A program made the translations under genes and the position numbers. Source: Quercus robur (Eukaryota; Streptophyta; Magnoliopsida; Fagales; Fagaceae). Taken from it: a DNA stretch of 64,000 nucleotides. Shown piece by piece: positions 21,399 to 34,849 of the stretch. Positions within the stretch are counted from its first letter, which is position 1; every line of letters begins with the position of its first letter. The DNA lies in NCBI RefSeq assembly GCF_932294415.1, contig NC_065538.1, forward strand, positions 48,336,843 through 48,400,842, written 5' to 3'. A model generated the notes under the pieces. It searched no databases. It saw only the letters and a list, made by a program, of their open reading frames with translations, and was not told where the DNA came from.

Positions 21399-24300
21399 AT
21401 TGAACACAAACAACTAAGCTATAATCCACCTTTCAGATGCAGGCCAAAATCACAATTTCTTCACCTCCCACTCACGGGATTATACTGCAACTATTCTGAT
21501 TAATGAGAATTCAACATGCTCAAAAGACATATTAGCAATATATATGAGACTGCTGGACTACTAGCAAAGAAACAGGGCAAATGATAAACATAAAAGCAAA
21601 ACAATCGAATCCAGTGAATGCAACATCTAATTGTCGATTTTTGAAGAATATTGCCCTATATGGTCTACCAGCTAAAATCAAGCCTGACATTTACACATAA
21701 ACACGGGCATAGCTGACATACAGCCGTGTAAAGCAATCAAGTATGACAAGCATTGACAATAAATTTGCTCAGGTATTGCTAAAGAAGACAAGACACCTAT
21801 CGGTGTTCATTCATTAAAATTCGGGTTTGGAGCACAGGATTTACAACAGAACATGTTGGAACTCAACCTATATCATAGTTATTTTTTTTAATAATCCTAA
21901 TAGTTAAAAATCTGCACATGAACAAACTGATCTTGGGTTCATGCTGCAAACTCTCTCGTTGAAACAAAAGATTCATATCACATTTTGAAATTGTAATTCA
22001 TGAAACTTTTAAGGAGAGTGGGGCCAAAAATCAACAGTTACTTCTTGCAATATCTAAAGCCAAAACTCTTCATTTAGAAGAGCATCCAAACACCCCTATG
22101 CTAGTGCTATATACATACATTACCAAAACAAACTGAACTTGACTAATCATCACATTGCCACTGTGGACCCTAAAAGTATCAATCATGGTTGCTCTAACTT
22201 TCCATAATCAAAAACAATCCCAACATCATAATCTTATTCATGCTAACCCCGATAATTATTCAGACACAGATGCTTTCGCCAAAGCTGAGGTTTTATTGCC
22301 AAACTGAAAAAAAAAAAAAAAAAAAAAAAAAATGAGACATAAAATCCAGCTTTAACATAACTTTAATTGTCAGATTTGGAGTCCGTTCAATTTATCCGAG
22401 CTTAATGAGACAACTCATTCAATAACTGGAAACCAAAACAACATTAGATATAGAGAAATCAAAATAACTTAGAATTTAGGACTCAAATTGTTTTTCTTTT
22501 GCGTCACTTTGTCATGCAAGAGCACCGTACAAACACCATGAATCCCCTCTTATTTTTCTTTGTACTTTGGCTCTGACGTACAACTTTGTTGTGGTCTAGT
22601 GGTCAAGAATTTCAAGGCAATTGAACGAGAATGAGGGGTTGGAGAGTAGCAAACACTGACATTGAAAAAGAACCTAATACCGCAGATGATCAAAAGCCAT
22701 AAACTACCGCAATGTAACATTAGTAAACCACAAAGATCAACATGCAAAAGCGTTTTAAAGTCACGGTACCATTAAAGCTTGTAAAAGTTAAACGAAAAGC
22801 AAGAGAGCTACATCGAGTACGTAAAATTTTTATTAAAAATAGAGCATCAAAGTATGATGAGTTTGTCCACCACTTACAGGTACTAATAGTCGAACACCCA
22901 GAAGCAAAATCCTTGAAAATTCTGAGATTCTATGGAAACCCAATTCACCAAAGCTCAATAGAACAGAGAAAGAAAAAAAAAAAATAGAAGATAAAGGAGA
23001 GAAGCTTTGAAGAGTTATAAAAGAAGCAGAGGTCTAGCAAGTAGCAAATAGCAATAAAAGAATCCTATTATTAACAAAAAAGTGAAAGGATAGAGTAGGA
23101 AAAAAAGGAACGAAGTTGGTAAAACTTCATTGGCTCCATACTTCTACTTCTTTAAGGAAAAGGTGTTCTTCTTTACTTCCTATTACTAATCATCACACGC
23201 ACAAGCCTTCGTGACACTGACTCCGTTCCTAACTAAAATAGAACTTCCTCTAGTTGACTTTTTCTAATTGTTTTTTTTTTTTTTTTTTGGTTCTGATATA
23301 GGGAACTTCAATTTGAAAGTGTAATGTAAGTCAAGTTCAATACTTTTCAAAACTTATGTTAATCTTTAATTAGTAATTATATTGAAAAAGGTGATTATTA
23401 AGTAAGGGTTTAAAAGTTAAGTTTGATTTAGGGACCAAGTTAATCAGTTTTGAAAAAAATTTCACTTGATGGTATTAACCCAAATCTCAAAAATGTTAAA
23501 TATTAACGGTATTTTGCCCCTAAAAAAAAAAAAAAAATCCACCACACTTTTTTTAAAGAAACCATTATTATTTAATTACAATGAGGAGAGAAAAGATTCA
23601 TAACATCGAGGATATGTATGTTATGCAAGCTTATATCAAGTCCCATGATAGCATATCATTAGCCTCAATTCTAACTTGATTAGTCTTTTTTGGATTTAGT
23701 GCAAATATGATTAATACTTTCCTGTGGTCAATTAGTCCAAAATTTGGAGTGTCCTGATAGAGTTCTACATCCAATTGGAATTAGAGGAACCAAATTAATT
23801 CGTATTATTTCCCAGACGGAACCAAATCAATCTCTTGATCTTTTGATAGGCTTCTCACGTTTCTTGAGAAAAAAAAAAAGTTTACGTTTTCAAAAGGCTG
23901 AAGTTACCTATCTAATCCAAAATGTTTCAATTTTTGTTTATTTTGTAGTGTACTACTCTATAATATATATACAATATTTTTCAAAATATTTTGAAATTCT
24001 TGTTTTTTTATTATTATAAGATTTTGAAATTCTTTTGATATGATATGTTGTTTTTTGATTCAATGTCAATTCCATTTGCTTTAATCTTTTATCACCAAGG
24101 ATTGTTTTTTGATTCAATGTGCACTTCCATTTGCTTTTATCACCAAGGATAAATTCATGTTAGTACTTAATAGCTGTTTAATAAATTTTTTATATCCCTG
24201 AAATTATTGTTTCCTAAAAATCATTTAGGATTTTAAAGTATTCTTCAGTATGTAATTTAAAATTTTCTTTTAAAATAAGTAAAACTTCACAATATATCGT

Positions 24301-24745
24301 ACAAACTTTTAAAAATCTTAAATCCTCCCAAACTATACCGTAAGGGGGTCAATTTTCTCGACTTGTTCACATATTAGTAATTTGGTTTAAGCTGGGCCAA
24401 AATAACAAAGGAACTTATTTACTTTCTCCTATTTGGAGCTAGGCTGCTTTTATAAAAGTATGGTGGGCTAAAATTGATCATGGACTCAACTTCAAAATCA
24501 AAGTGGCCCCCTTAGTTGGGCTACAATAAAGAGCTAATTTTATTTCAGTGTTAAATTTCGAATTTTTGTTGTGATCGACTCTGGACTTTGGAGTCTGGCC
24601 ATATCCAAAACCAAGGGGGAAAAAAAAAAGTCTAGGTTGACGTCTTTTTTTTATTATTTTAATTTTAATTTTAGAAAATAGTAAAACTATGATAGTGATA
24701 CACAGATTTATTCTCTACCTGAAGAAAGAATGTGTACAATTATGG
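21399..24745. other. Upstream region of the acidic-protein gene, then AT-rich DNA
   Basis: The first part likely holds promoter and 5' UTR of the minus-strand gene; no TATA box stands out. A poly-A run lies at about 22307-22332, a tRNA A-box-like word (tggtctagtggtcaagaat) near 22590, poly-T near 23272-23288. From 23250 to 24745 the DNA is AT-rich with a near-direct repeat of tgttttttgattcaatgt (24047 and 24102). No gene seen. Confidence 0.5.
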
Positions 24746-27735
24746 TTTTTTTTTTTTTTTTTTTTTTTTGAGAAGAAATAACACTTTTATTAAGAAAAAC
24801 CGGCTATATCATCCTAAAGTACAAATTAAAAAGACTTGTTGTGAAACATCCTTCATTCACACAACACATTTTGGGACATTAATCGAATATTTAGCTAGAT
24901 TATGAGCAAGATTATTATCTTCCGTCCTAGAATGAGAGTAAAGTAATTGAGTAAAAAATCTAGAAACAAAAAAAATCAGCATCTTAAATGAGAGGAGAAA
25001 AATAAGTGAGAGACTGCCCACCCTCCTTCAAATTAAGCCTTCATGATGAGGATTGAATCTCCTTCTAACACATCACAAGCAATACTTATATAAAAACCAA
25101 GCTTAAGTGCATGAATAGCAACTAGAGCTTCAATCTCCTTAACTTGGAAAGCTTGAGGGAATTGCTGAGATAAAGAGGCAATGATGAGGCCCTAGTTGTT
25201 GTGAATAACCACTCCAATGTCGGATTTATTCTCATGGCTAAAAATTACTCCATCAAAATTAATCTTAAACAAATCAGGAGGTGGGGGCTGCCATAAGTTA
25301 CAAGGCTTGGGAACTCGGTGTTGCTTGGGAGGTTGAATTAAGGAAAATTCTTCAAACCGATCTTTGGCATTGCAACTGGGTTTATTCATTCTAACTTGAT
25401 TTCGCTGAGTCCAAATCAACCAAGCAATCATAGCAAACAGCTCTAGGCTTTGGTGCTTTTGCAAAATCCAAGACATAAGCTCTTTAAAATCCAAAAGTAA
25501 GTAGTAAGGCAGAAATCCCAGGCATCATATGTAGACCATACTAGACCTAGCTAAGGGCATACCCACTGTGGGCGTAACGGGGGGGAGTACGCCTCAGTCG
25601 AGTGGACCAAGGCGGAGAAGGAAAAATGGAGTCATCATGTAGATTAGGTGTAGGAACCATAAATATAGCGTCCTTTGTGGAAGGATTGATTTACTACCAG
25701 AGCATGTATTTGGAGTTTAGGTATGGGGATGGGAAGGTGTTAGACACCTAACCCCACTCGACCTATGAGTCGGCTTTCATTCATCGTATCTTATGTCTTA
25801 ATCTTATTAAAAGCATATTCAAAACTTGTATTCTAAACTCACACACACACACACACACTAACATACATCTAAGCAATATGAAATTTTCATCACAAACCCT
25901 AGCATACATCTATCATGAATCTCATTATATCATATCTAAGGTAGAAATATAGACATGACAGCAATCAAACATGGGTTATAGGCATCTAAACATCAAGAAC
26001 TCATCATTCAACCAAGCATGTTCACATTTATCATCGAAAGCATATTCCAAACAAATGCATGTTCACATGAATGCATGACTTACCTTACTTACCTTAATAC
26101 ATCACAACACCTATGCATCGATACATGATCATGTTACATGCATGTTCATGGCAAAACAACAAAATTGGAAGATAAAACCCTAATCTAGCATGTAAAGAAC
26201 ATCCAAGGCAAACAAACATGGAAGCAAAGACATATACACATGAAAACAAACCAAGACAAAGGCATATTAAACAAAAAAAAGTAAAGAAATAGAAGCAAAA
26301 GGTTCAGATCAGGGTTTCTGTGCATGAGTATGCTTGTGCATACATAAGGCTACGTGTGTAGCCCAGTTGTATGTGTACGCATACTTCGAGTATGTGTGCG
26401 CATGCAAAAAGCATGCATACACATACACGCCCTAACCCTAACCCTAACCTAGAAAACAAGAACACAATAGACAGAAACTTCAAATCTAGCAACCTAGCAT
26501 GCTTAAAAACAGAAAAGCTTCGTAAACCTAGACTAAAAAAAAATATTAAAACATATATGAAGCAAAAGAACCAGAGAAAAGCATAATTAAACAAAGAAAA
26601 AGCAGGCAAGAAAAGCTAGATCCTTTACCTCCAAAACAAAAGGTTCCTTGGCTTGATTTTAACTATTCCCCTCAGTCAATCTATTCACAACCAAACTAAG
26701 ATTAGTTAGCAAACCTTGAAATTTGAAGATTAGGACCAAAATAGGTCCTAATAAGAAAAATATTGACTTGACTCTTGAGGATGTTTTGTGAAAAACTCCC
26801 TTTTTTATTCGCTTTTTCTAACAAATCTTATATTTTCCTTTAGGATTTTCTCTGTGTTTTGAAAATGAACCATGTATGGCTTTTATAGTTGAAAAATGGG
26901 AGTTAGGAATGGCTTCCAGACAATGTGAGATTCGTTCCAAAACCCAAACTTAAATGTAGAAAACTTGTCTTTCATAGTTTCTGGAACCCTAACATGTGTA
27001 CGAATGCTCATGTATGCGTGGTCTTTATTTTCCAAAAATAACTTATTTAATTCACAAAAGAGTTATATTTTTCAAAAATACTTTTCTCAAGTCAATTTCA
27101 ATTTGATCGGGCCCTAAACCAAACTTGGGCTTTGGAATTCTAACATCATTGAAGAACAGGGACCCGAGTCGTAAGGGTTATAAAATGCGGTGTCTACACC
27201 CCAAAAGCATGTAGAGTAGATTTGGGGGCTGCCTTGCATCGGTCACAGAGCAAGCAATCAAGAATAGCTTGGCATACCATATTAGTTTTTGTGGGCATAG
27301 AATTCCTACAAGCCCTGCCAAATGAAATTCTTGACTTTGGGGACACTTAAGGACCAAATACCCTTCCAAAATTCTTTGTTAGGATTTTGGGTCTCAATAA
27401 ACATATCGCCATCAATCTCTTCCATCAAAAACATATATCCAGATTTACAAGAATATTTCCCATCTTGAGAGTCATGGGCCAAATAATTATATCCACCGAA
27501 GCACACCTAGCTAGTGGAATTCTCTTAATAATTTCAACCTCCCCAATTACAAAAATGCCATCAACCATGTCCATGTTCCATTGTCTTATGGAAGCATCAA
27601 TCAAAGAGTCCACCATAGCTTCCTCCATAGATTCAATAAATGGGGAAGAGGCCCTAGTTGGTTGTTTTATGGGTAACCAGTGGTGTTGCCAAATGCTCGC
27701 CGACTTCACATCTCCAATGTGCCAACAATTAGATG
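24746..27735 (-). mobile_element. Decayed LINE (L1-type), 5'-truncated and interrupted
   Basis: Minus strand: from about 27735 the text reads as the C-terminal half of plant L1 ORF2 (GDVKSASIWQHHWLP, then frameshifted WSLSVPKVKNFIWQ and PPNLLYMLLGC, the zinc-binding region). It breaks at about 27199, resumes at about 25560 (LLDFKELMSWILQKH..., then an RNase H-like domain with FKINFDGVIF and ALVAIHALKLGF), and ends with a long poly(A), seen as T's on the plus strand at about 24747-24770. The gap of about 1.63 kb is a separate insertion. Many stops; not functional. A TSD was not identified with certainty. Confidence 0.75.
25567..27198 (-). mobile_element. Solo-LTR-like insertion inside the LINE
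   Basis: The segment that splits the LINE has TGT...ACA ends on either strand; on the minus strand it starts TGTAGACACCGCATTTTATA, a common plant LTR start. Flanks are CCCAC and CCCCA, close but not an exact 5-bp TSD. No coding sequence is present, hence a solo LTR or LTR fragment. It contains an imperfect hairpin (26390-26426) and three CCCTAA units (26430-26447). Confidence 0.55.
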
Positions 27736-27859
27736 TGAAAACTTATCATGTGTTAAAAGATATTGTGGTTTGTGCTCAATATATTATGGTTCAAGAGGAC
27801 TAATTATATTTTTAGTCCATGTAGTTTTTGAAGTAGCTCCTATATATACCCTACTAAGG

Positions 27860-27861
<2 letters not shown>

Positions 27862-27903
<42 letters not shown>

Positions 27904-27905
27904 TA
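27862..27905. repeat. (AT)n and AAAT microsatellite
   Basis: About 15 AT units run directly into repeats of AAAT, between the LINE and the TRIM-like remnant. Confidence 0.9.
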
Positions 27906-27974
27906 AATAAAACCCAATTTATGAATATTAAAGAAGTAGTCATTTAGGTTTTCTCTCATAGATGTAGACTGTTA

Positions 27975-28870
27975 GGTTAAATCACGTAGTTCTTGTTCTC
28001 TTTTGCTTTTGCTTCTTTCTTTATTTGAGATTCTAACATGCTATTAAAGCATGTGATACTGAGTACAAATCTTATCTCAACCCTACCTCTCATTTAAAAA
28101 GTTAAAAATTTCATTGTTAGGATCCACTTATTAAGGGAGAGTTTGGCCACATAGAATAAGGGGGAGTGTTAGAATATTGATTAAGTGTTTAACTTCACCA
28201 TTCCATAGAATTGAGAATCAATTTCCTATATATTGATGTAGAGAAGTAGAAGTGAGAGAATAAAAACACAAAGATTGTGTGGTTTGGCCAAACGACATAC
28301 ATCCAAAACACAAAGCCTTTAGTTGCTACGTTTTTTACTATACTCAATTATGTATTATAATGAACCTTAAGCATGGTATATATAGCAGCTAGGATAACCC
28401 TAGTTGGACCTACAATATACTCTAAGCCTCTTGGGCTATTAAATAAACCACAATATCTTTCACATTGCTCCTCACACTCAAGGTGATATCAGAGCCAATA
28501 AATCCAAGCCTTTGATTTCTTTTACTGTCCCTCCAATGCAATAACCTAAACCTTAAATTCTTAAGCAATCACCGTGGTACTTGCTGCAGCCATTAACAAA
28601 CCCTTGCCACCATCACTGAGATCAAGTAACTTACCCATCACTGTGAACCACCATATATAGTGGTTCTTGCCAACGACAAATAGCTGGACTGAGTTGACTT
28701 AATTAATGGAAATAAAGCAGCAAAATCACAATTTCATCCCAAAGTTGCCTTCATAGCAAATCGTGACTACCACATCTCAAAGTCACACTAAAAGCCCTTC
28801 TAGCCTTCTACCATTAATTGCTCTCTTTTGGCTTTCGCTTATCTCTTTATTTGAGATTTTAATAATATGG
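27975..28870 (+). mobile_element. TRIM-like LTR element remnant (internal-LTR-internal)
   Basis: An LTR-like block runs from TGTTAGAATATTG (28167) to about 28480. A polypurine tract (aataagggggag, 28155-28166) stands before it and a primer-site-like word (tgatatcagagcca, 28484-28497) after it. Internal-type sequence lies on both sides: ctcttttgcttttgcttctttctttatttgagatt (27998-28033, in two parts) recurs in similar form at 28829-28860. No protein-coding domain is present. This fits a small non-autonomous element in tandem, with outer LTRs lost; edges are approximate. Confidence 0.45.
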
Positions 28871-30597
28871 GTTCCACACATTTTGGGGTAATCTTAGTTT
28901 AACTTTTGCATGTTGAATTTTCCATATATAAATCATAGCATAAAAATGCATAAATTTAGAAACACTTTTTACTTGATAGATAATAAGGGGGAGGGAGGTA
29001 GGTTCAAATCACATACATTAAACACCATAACTATTGGGTTATTAATTAAACATTCTCCTAAATTTTACTTGAATGAGCAATCTAGATTTGTAAATAGTTT
29101 ATATTTGTAAATTTTATTTTCTTAAAAATCTTTGAGCACAAAAGATCAAAGTTCCAACTTTTTAACTTAACTTACAAAAGCTATTAATTTATAGAACGGT
29201 ACTATCTTCTCCAAAAAAAAAAGATAGAACAATACTGGATCACTCGTTTTTGCCCCCTGTTGAAACCTGGAAGTTTTGGAGCTATGGGGTCCAATGCTCG
29301 AGTTTAATTACCCTTAAATAAGTACGGATGGGAAACAACAACAACAATGGAGTTGATCATAATATTTGATTGAAATAAGAGTGGGGTTGTTAGAATAGGT
29401 AATTAATATTATTAATATTGTAGTTGATGAGATCTGCCACTTTAGAAAAGGCTTTCTTCTTTATCGGATGGACAAGGGGAAAAGAGAGTCAGTCATACTG
29501 ACTCTTGACTTTTTTGGTTGTAAAATTTGACCCAAAAGTCAGTCATAGATGTTCAGTTTAACTAATGATAGGGAAAAGCTCATAAATAAGCATTTCAAAT
29601 AAACTTCTTCCTGTGGGTAGAGCATAACAGAACATGAGTATCGCCTCAATGTAGGGAAATTGCCTCAAATTCTAATTGAGGCTTAAAAAGTCAATTAAGT
29701 TACTTAGTTGAAGAAGAAAAAATTAATAAAGGTTTCTTTTGTTTATAAGGAAAAAGAATATTCTTTAGTATCAAAGGAAGTCTATTTTTTATTAAAGAAG
29801 TAATGTATTCCTAGTCCAAGATGGAATATAAAAAATTTAATAAATAAACAATATTACAAAGAATTTGGTAGATTTGGGTCAAGGGTCCTCCCTATGGGGA
29901 GAGAGAATATAGAGTGTGAAACAAAGAGTATGTGTGTGAGAGTAAAGAAAAACAATGAAGTTTCTTTCTTTAGCAGTGAGACACAAAGAGAGTGTATGTG
30001 AGAGCTTGTTTTTCTTTAGCCGTGAGACATACATAAGAGATATTGTAATTAAATTGAGAATATTGTAATTGAATTGAGAATAGTGAAATTGATTCGAAGT
30101 TTGTCTCGTGGTTTTTCTATTCAAGGAGAAATGATTTTTCATGTAAATATTCATGTTCTTGTGTGATTGCTATTTGGGATTTGATAATATTGGTGGTGGT
30201 AATATTATTTGGGACCCAAACTCAAAACAAAAACAAAAACAAAAAAAGGATATGAGTAAGATTTTAATTGTGATTTATGATCCTAGGGAACATTATTAGT
30301 CCCAAAAATTCAATTTGTTGAAAAAAGGAATTGGTTAATTTTTCTCTTGGTAACACATTCAAGTTTAGCCACAACTTGTGGGTGACCAAATCCAATGTAT
30401 TACCGGGAAGATTCATTGTTTTCCCATCTTAAGAAAACTTTCATCTTTATTGTCCATGATATACAAATGTCACAATTCATACTGCACAAGGAATGCATCT
30501 CTGTGGGAAAACATCCCTCTTTCCCATGTATAATCTCAAATCTAACACATGCTATCTCCCGATGGAAGCCTGAATATTGAAGTATGTTAGTAAATCT
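28871..30597. other. AT-rich intergenic DNA
   Basis: No gene or clear element. It is the region 3' to the ARM-repeat gene; poly(A) or 3' UTR signals for that gene probably lie near 30300-30597 but cannot be fixed. Confidence 0.5.
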
Positions 30598-32591
30598 TTA
30601 GTATGGCAAGCTCTTAGAACTTGTGCTGATCACAAGGGTCTTGAGCTTAGAACTGTCCTCGCTAGCATTGGCACGCCGTGTTATCATTTCCATATTCTTA
30701 TGTAAACTTTGCTTCACCAAATTCTTCATCATTTTCTTTCCTACTTGAGCCTCCATTTGATTTATAGGTGAACCTATTGTAATCCTTCCTGTTTGTGGGC
30801 CAGAATGTGGGCCCATCTTTGCATGCCTCTCGTCCTTAAACCATTGCAATAGCTTTAGTGCTCTCTTTTGGGCTAGAGGACTACCCAATAATGCCACTTC
30901 AAGTAGCACCGACACAATTCCTGACTTGGCCATTTTTTGGCGTTGGGCTGAGCTTTGATGGGCCAAAATCATTAAAATGTAAGCTGATAACTCTTGGCAT
31001 TTGGGTTTATCTTCCCATGTCAAAGTCTCTATCAAGCTTTGTGGCACCATTGGACTATTTTCCAATGCCTTCTTTCCCATTAAGGTCACCACCAAGTGCC
31101 CAAGTGTTGCAAGGGCTTTCTCTGATAGTTCTTTTATTGAGGTGAGCATCAGGAGGATCTGTACCGCCCCATTAGAGACTAGAGGTCCTGCACTGTCTAA
31201 CACTGTGGACAAGTTGTATAAAGTACCCAAACACAACTCTTTAGTTTCAACACTTGAGCTTGATGATTCTAGAATGCTTGTGAGAAATGGGAGAATTTCT
31301 GATGAGGCAAAAGGGAATTGGTTGTTTGCTAGAGAAGACAATGATAGGAGCAATTCAGCAAATTCACTTCTCGTTGATTCGTCTATAATATCAATGTTCT
31401 TTGGTAGTTTGGATAGTATTCCTGCCTCCACCATGAGCACCTTGTTCCTGATTGGACAAAAAAAGAGAGAGAAATTGACAAAGAAAGATTAGGACCAGAA
31501 GCACAACATGTTTCAACTCTTATCTAACCAAGGTTGAAAATAAGAATGACACATAATTCGAGTCATAATGACCTCCAAACTTTTTTTTTTTTTTTTTTTG
31601 AGAATCTAATGACCTCGAAACTTGAATTGGTTATTTAAATAAAACAAGCAAAAATAATAGGTTAAGGTAGCTTAAAAAAAAAAACAAGTGGTGGCCTGTG
31701 ATTGCATAATTTCCTATAAAATATTCAAGGGGTACCCATTAAATAAATCTCTCTGATCAAAACTAACCAAATTATTTAAAGAATTCCAATCTGGATGAAG
31801 TCAATAGATCTGTGTCGGAAAGTGGAGTTTTCATTTGTCTAAAGATTATTATTGGAATCTGAACCACTACGCTATATCTCATAGACTCTGATTTTTCTAA
31901 TTTTTAAAAGGCAAATATGTCGCTTCAATAAAACACTGTTCCCTGTCCTAATTTTCCTACCGCTGTGGAACTTAGAGGACAGTCAGCGCACCTTATGGCG
32001 CTCTGATTCAAGGGCACATTTTGCTTAATTATATTTTGGTTCTTTAAAGCTAACGATACCCCCCATCATATACTATGCTAGCAATGGTTTATTCCATCCA
32101 TGATCAAGATGCTCTATATGATCTTAAATTTTTTATATATTTTTTTTCTTGTAATTAAAATGGGTCATTCAGGAAATGCATGAACACACGTTAGAAAGCA
32201 CAAAAGCCCTAGTTATATGGATGATGGTCGGGTGCTTTGATGAATTTCAAACAATTTTATAATTACTGATTTGGTCTATTTCAAACAATTCAGGAAATGC
32301 ATGAACACATGTTAGAAAGCACATAAGCCCTAGTTATATGGATGATGGTTGGATCAATGCTTTGATCGATGGGCTGCATATTTCAAATAATTTTATAATT
32401 AGTGACATGCTCTATTGTAATCATGCATATATAATAAAAATAATGTTAGTGATATACTTATTTGAAAATTTTACCACCTTGACAAGTAATAAAGATTATA
32501 GAAAGAAAAAAATTAATTGAATCCCTAATTATTAGATTCAAATGTGTTAAGCCGAAAAAGCCCTTTATTTTGTTCCATTTTTACTATCTAC

Positions 32592-32622
<31 letters not shown>

Positions 32623-33192
32623 CTAAAGACTATCTACCAATATACTTCTACATCCATGTCAAAAAAATATATACTTCTACATAAAAGGTTTTAGGTAACC
32701 ATTACCCCACCCTTGAATGTAGATGTCAATTGCCACAGATTCGCATGAAAAATAGTAAAATGAAAAGGAGCAGAGAGCCCATCTCTCCTACTTACAATTA
32801 ATATTATCATTATTAAAGTGGTGAGTATATATATTTATAAGTGCAACAGCCTAGCTAGATCGAGAAGTGCATGAAGACCCATTCATCATTGCCCTTTTTA
32901 GAAACATTTATGTGCCATTGTTTTTTGCAACATTTATGAAAAAAAACTAGGAATTATAGAGGGTCCAAAAGTCCTCATCCGGTAGCAATGCCAACTACCA
33001 CGTGAAGTGAATCGTGAATCCCTGGCTATTAATTATGAATTATCACTACTCAAAGAGTCAAAGAGTGGTGGTGCCCATAAGGGTTCCATCTTGAGCTCAA
33101 CAATGTCAACATTGTTAGGAAAATATCAAAATAAACGGAGAACGCCAAAAATTAAGATAAATATAAATACTTTCCACGTGGGTTCACCTTTG

Positions 33193-33234
<42 letters not shown>

Positions 33235-33400
33235 GGGTTTTTATGTGATTTAAAAATACCCTTGAACCTTAGATTTGATGGGAAAAAAAAACTTAAAGGA
33301 CAACAAAATAAAAATATATCTCCAACTCTATTTAAAATGCATACAAAATATGACATTCTTTTACTAATTCATGTCTTCAAAAAAAAATCCAAAATTCAAA

Positions 33401-33431
<31 letters not shown>

Positions 33432-34849
33432 GATACTAGACCAAAAAAAAAAAAACCTCATTGCACACGCGTGTGATGAGGCAAATATACACTAAAATGT
33501 TTTCACTGTGCAAAAATTTTTGAATGAAATAAGGAGTTATAAAGGAAAGCTTATTTTTATGTTTAATCACTAAATACTCTTCCTAATTAGTCCCTAACCT
33601 TACAAAATGTAAGGGTCCCATCTTTTATTCACCCATCTGTCCTAACAAACTTATACAACCAATCAAAGCTAAAACCTAGACAAAAAGGATTAGAAGTTAA
33701 TCTATTTTGGCAAATAAAAAAAGTTACAAAAGAATATAAGCAAATCTTCCACTGGACCTACACGTGACGCATTCCTATTCCTATAACCACCCAAACCAAA
33801 TATTGCTGACTCCATAAACTTATAATATTACTCCATGAAAAAATAAATAAATAAAAAGAAGGAAATTTAAAACTTATTCAATAAAATCCATTCATGCCTT
33901 CAATTTTCTTTGTTCCAAAGATGAATTCCACTTGCATCAAGATGATTAATTGCACAACTAATTAGAAGCATACATGCAGCTGGTGAATGATAGTATGGTC
34001 AATTATTATGCTTGAAATATCAAAGAGGAAGTTATGCATGATGCACCCTTTTCCAACTTTCTTTAATATAGTCATACCAATAGAAAAATAAAACACCAAA
34101 AAGAAATCTAAAAATATATATGTGAACAACTAGAATAGGGAACCATTGATTTAATCCTACAAAACGATAAAAATAATTGATTTTCTTATGAACGCAACTT
34201 ATGCCATAATTATTGACCGTGAGTATTTACAATTATTTTAATACAAATAATAAATTTACGATTTTTTTTCAACAACAGGCAATCTATCCCATCAAAACTA
34301 TGAAAAAAATTTACATCTCTAAACCTTTCTTCAAAAATAAATAGAGAAATGAAGAAATAGTAAAACTTACGTGTAAGTTCCACGAGCAAGCTCAATCAAA
34401 GCCGTGACCCCAACAAGCCTTCTACTAGGCACATCGGAAGCCACCATAGCCACCAACACAGGTATAACTTCCAGCTCCGCCATCAACTTCCTAGTCTTCC
34501 CATCTTCTCTTGCAAGCCTTTCAATCTCCATAGCCGCCTTTTCTTTCTCTTCCCACCTCCCGAAGTGAAGCTTCTTCACTGACCTCTGTAGCACCACGGC
34601 CGAGTCATCCTCACTTTTCTCTCTTCCCATAACTGGCTGTACTACTACTTCATCATCATCATCAACGCTACTTTTGATACTCACTACATCGAATCGATCT
34701 GTGGTCGACCCGTATCGCTTGCGAGCCGCCTTTGATCGTAGGAACCTTCGGATTCGACCAAAGAACTGGAGCTTTATGTAAGACAATAACCAAATAGGAG
34801 AAGAAGAAGAAGAAGAATTGGACATGTTTGGGGGTTGTGAGGGACACAT
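30598..34849 (-). CDS. ARM-repeat protein (PUB-like without visible U-box)
   Basis: Two exons on the minus strand: 34849-34371 and 31447-30598, joined across a 2.9-kb GT..AG intron (GGAACTTACAC|GTAAGT and CCAATCAG|GAACAAGG); the product is 442 aa plus TAA. Residues 1-60 are Ser-rich and basic ([25 protein letters not shown]). From about residue 90 helical repeats follow: [40 protein letters not shown], then [44 protein letters not shown] and [14 protein letters not shown], the pattern of armadillo repeats, which act as protein-binding scaffolds. The tail (about 360-442) is basic and Ser/Lys-rich. Plant ARM proteins of this layout are often annotated as U-box-type E3 ligases, but no U-box is seen here, so ligase function should not be assumed. 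A second Met lies eight residues in. The 5' flank is CT-rich. Confidence 0.8.
31566..31623 (-). mobile_element. Tiny 5'-truncated retroinsertion with TSD
   Basis: A T run plus gagaatc (about 24 bp) is flanked by taatgacctccaaactt and taatgacctcgaaactt, a 17-bp duplication with one mismatch. On the minus strand this is a few bases plus poly(A), the mark of LINE-type priming at extreme truncation. It lies in the intron of the ARM gene. Confidence 0.6.
31624..34370. other. Rest of the ARM-gene intron
   Basis: AT-rich. It contains an imperfect direct duplication of about 120 bp (32168-32287 versus 32290-32410, starting caggaaatgcatgaacaca), a poly-T run near 32600-32622, an (AT)n tract at 33197-33231 and A/T runs near 33395-33432. 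The plus-strand frames here are AT-run artefacts. Confidence 0.7.
33197..33231. repeat. (AT)n microsatellite
   Basis: About 17 uninterrupted AT units within the ARM-gene intron. Confidence 0.95.

Noticed and set aside
22742-22987. Plus-strand frame of 81 codons, very Lys/Arg-rich
   Set aside because: No known domain, ends in an A run, and lies in the upstream region of a minus-strand gene; no codon or motif evidence.
26430-26447. Possible interstitial telomere
   Set aside because: Only three CCCTAA units, and plant telomeres are CCCTAAA; kept only as a side note in the LTR-like insert.
33007-33495. Plus-strand frame of 162 codons in the ARM-gene intron
   Set aside because: It runs through an (AT)n tract (Tyr-Ile repeats) and A runs (poly-Lys); low-complexity artefact.
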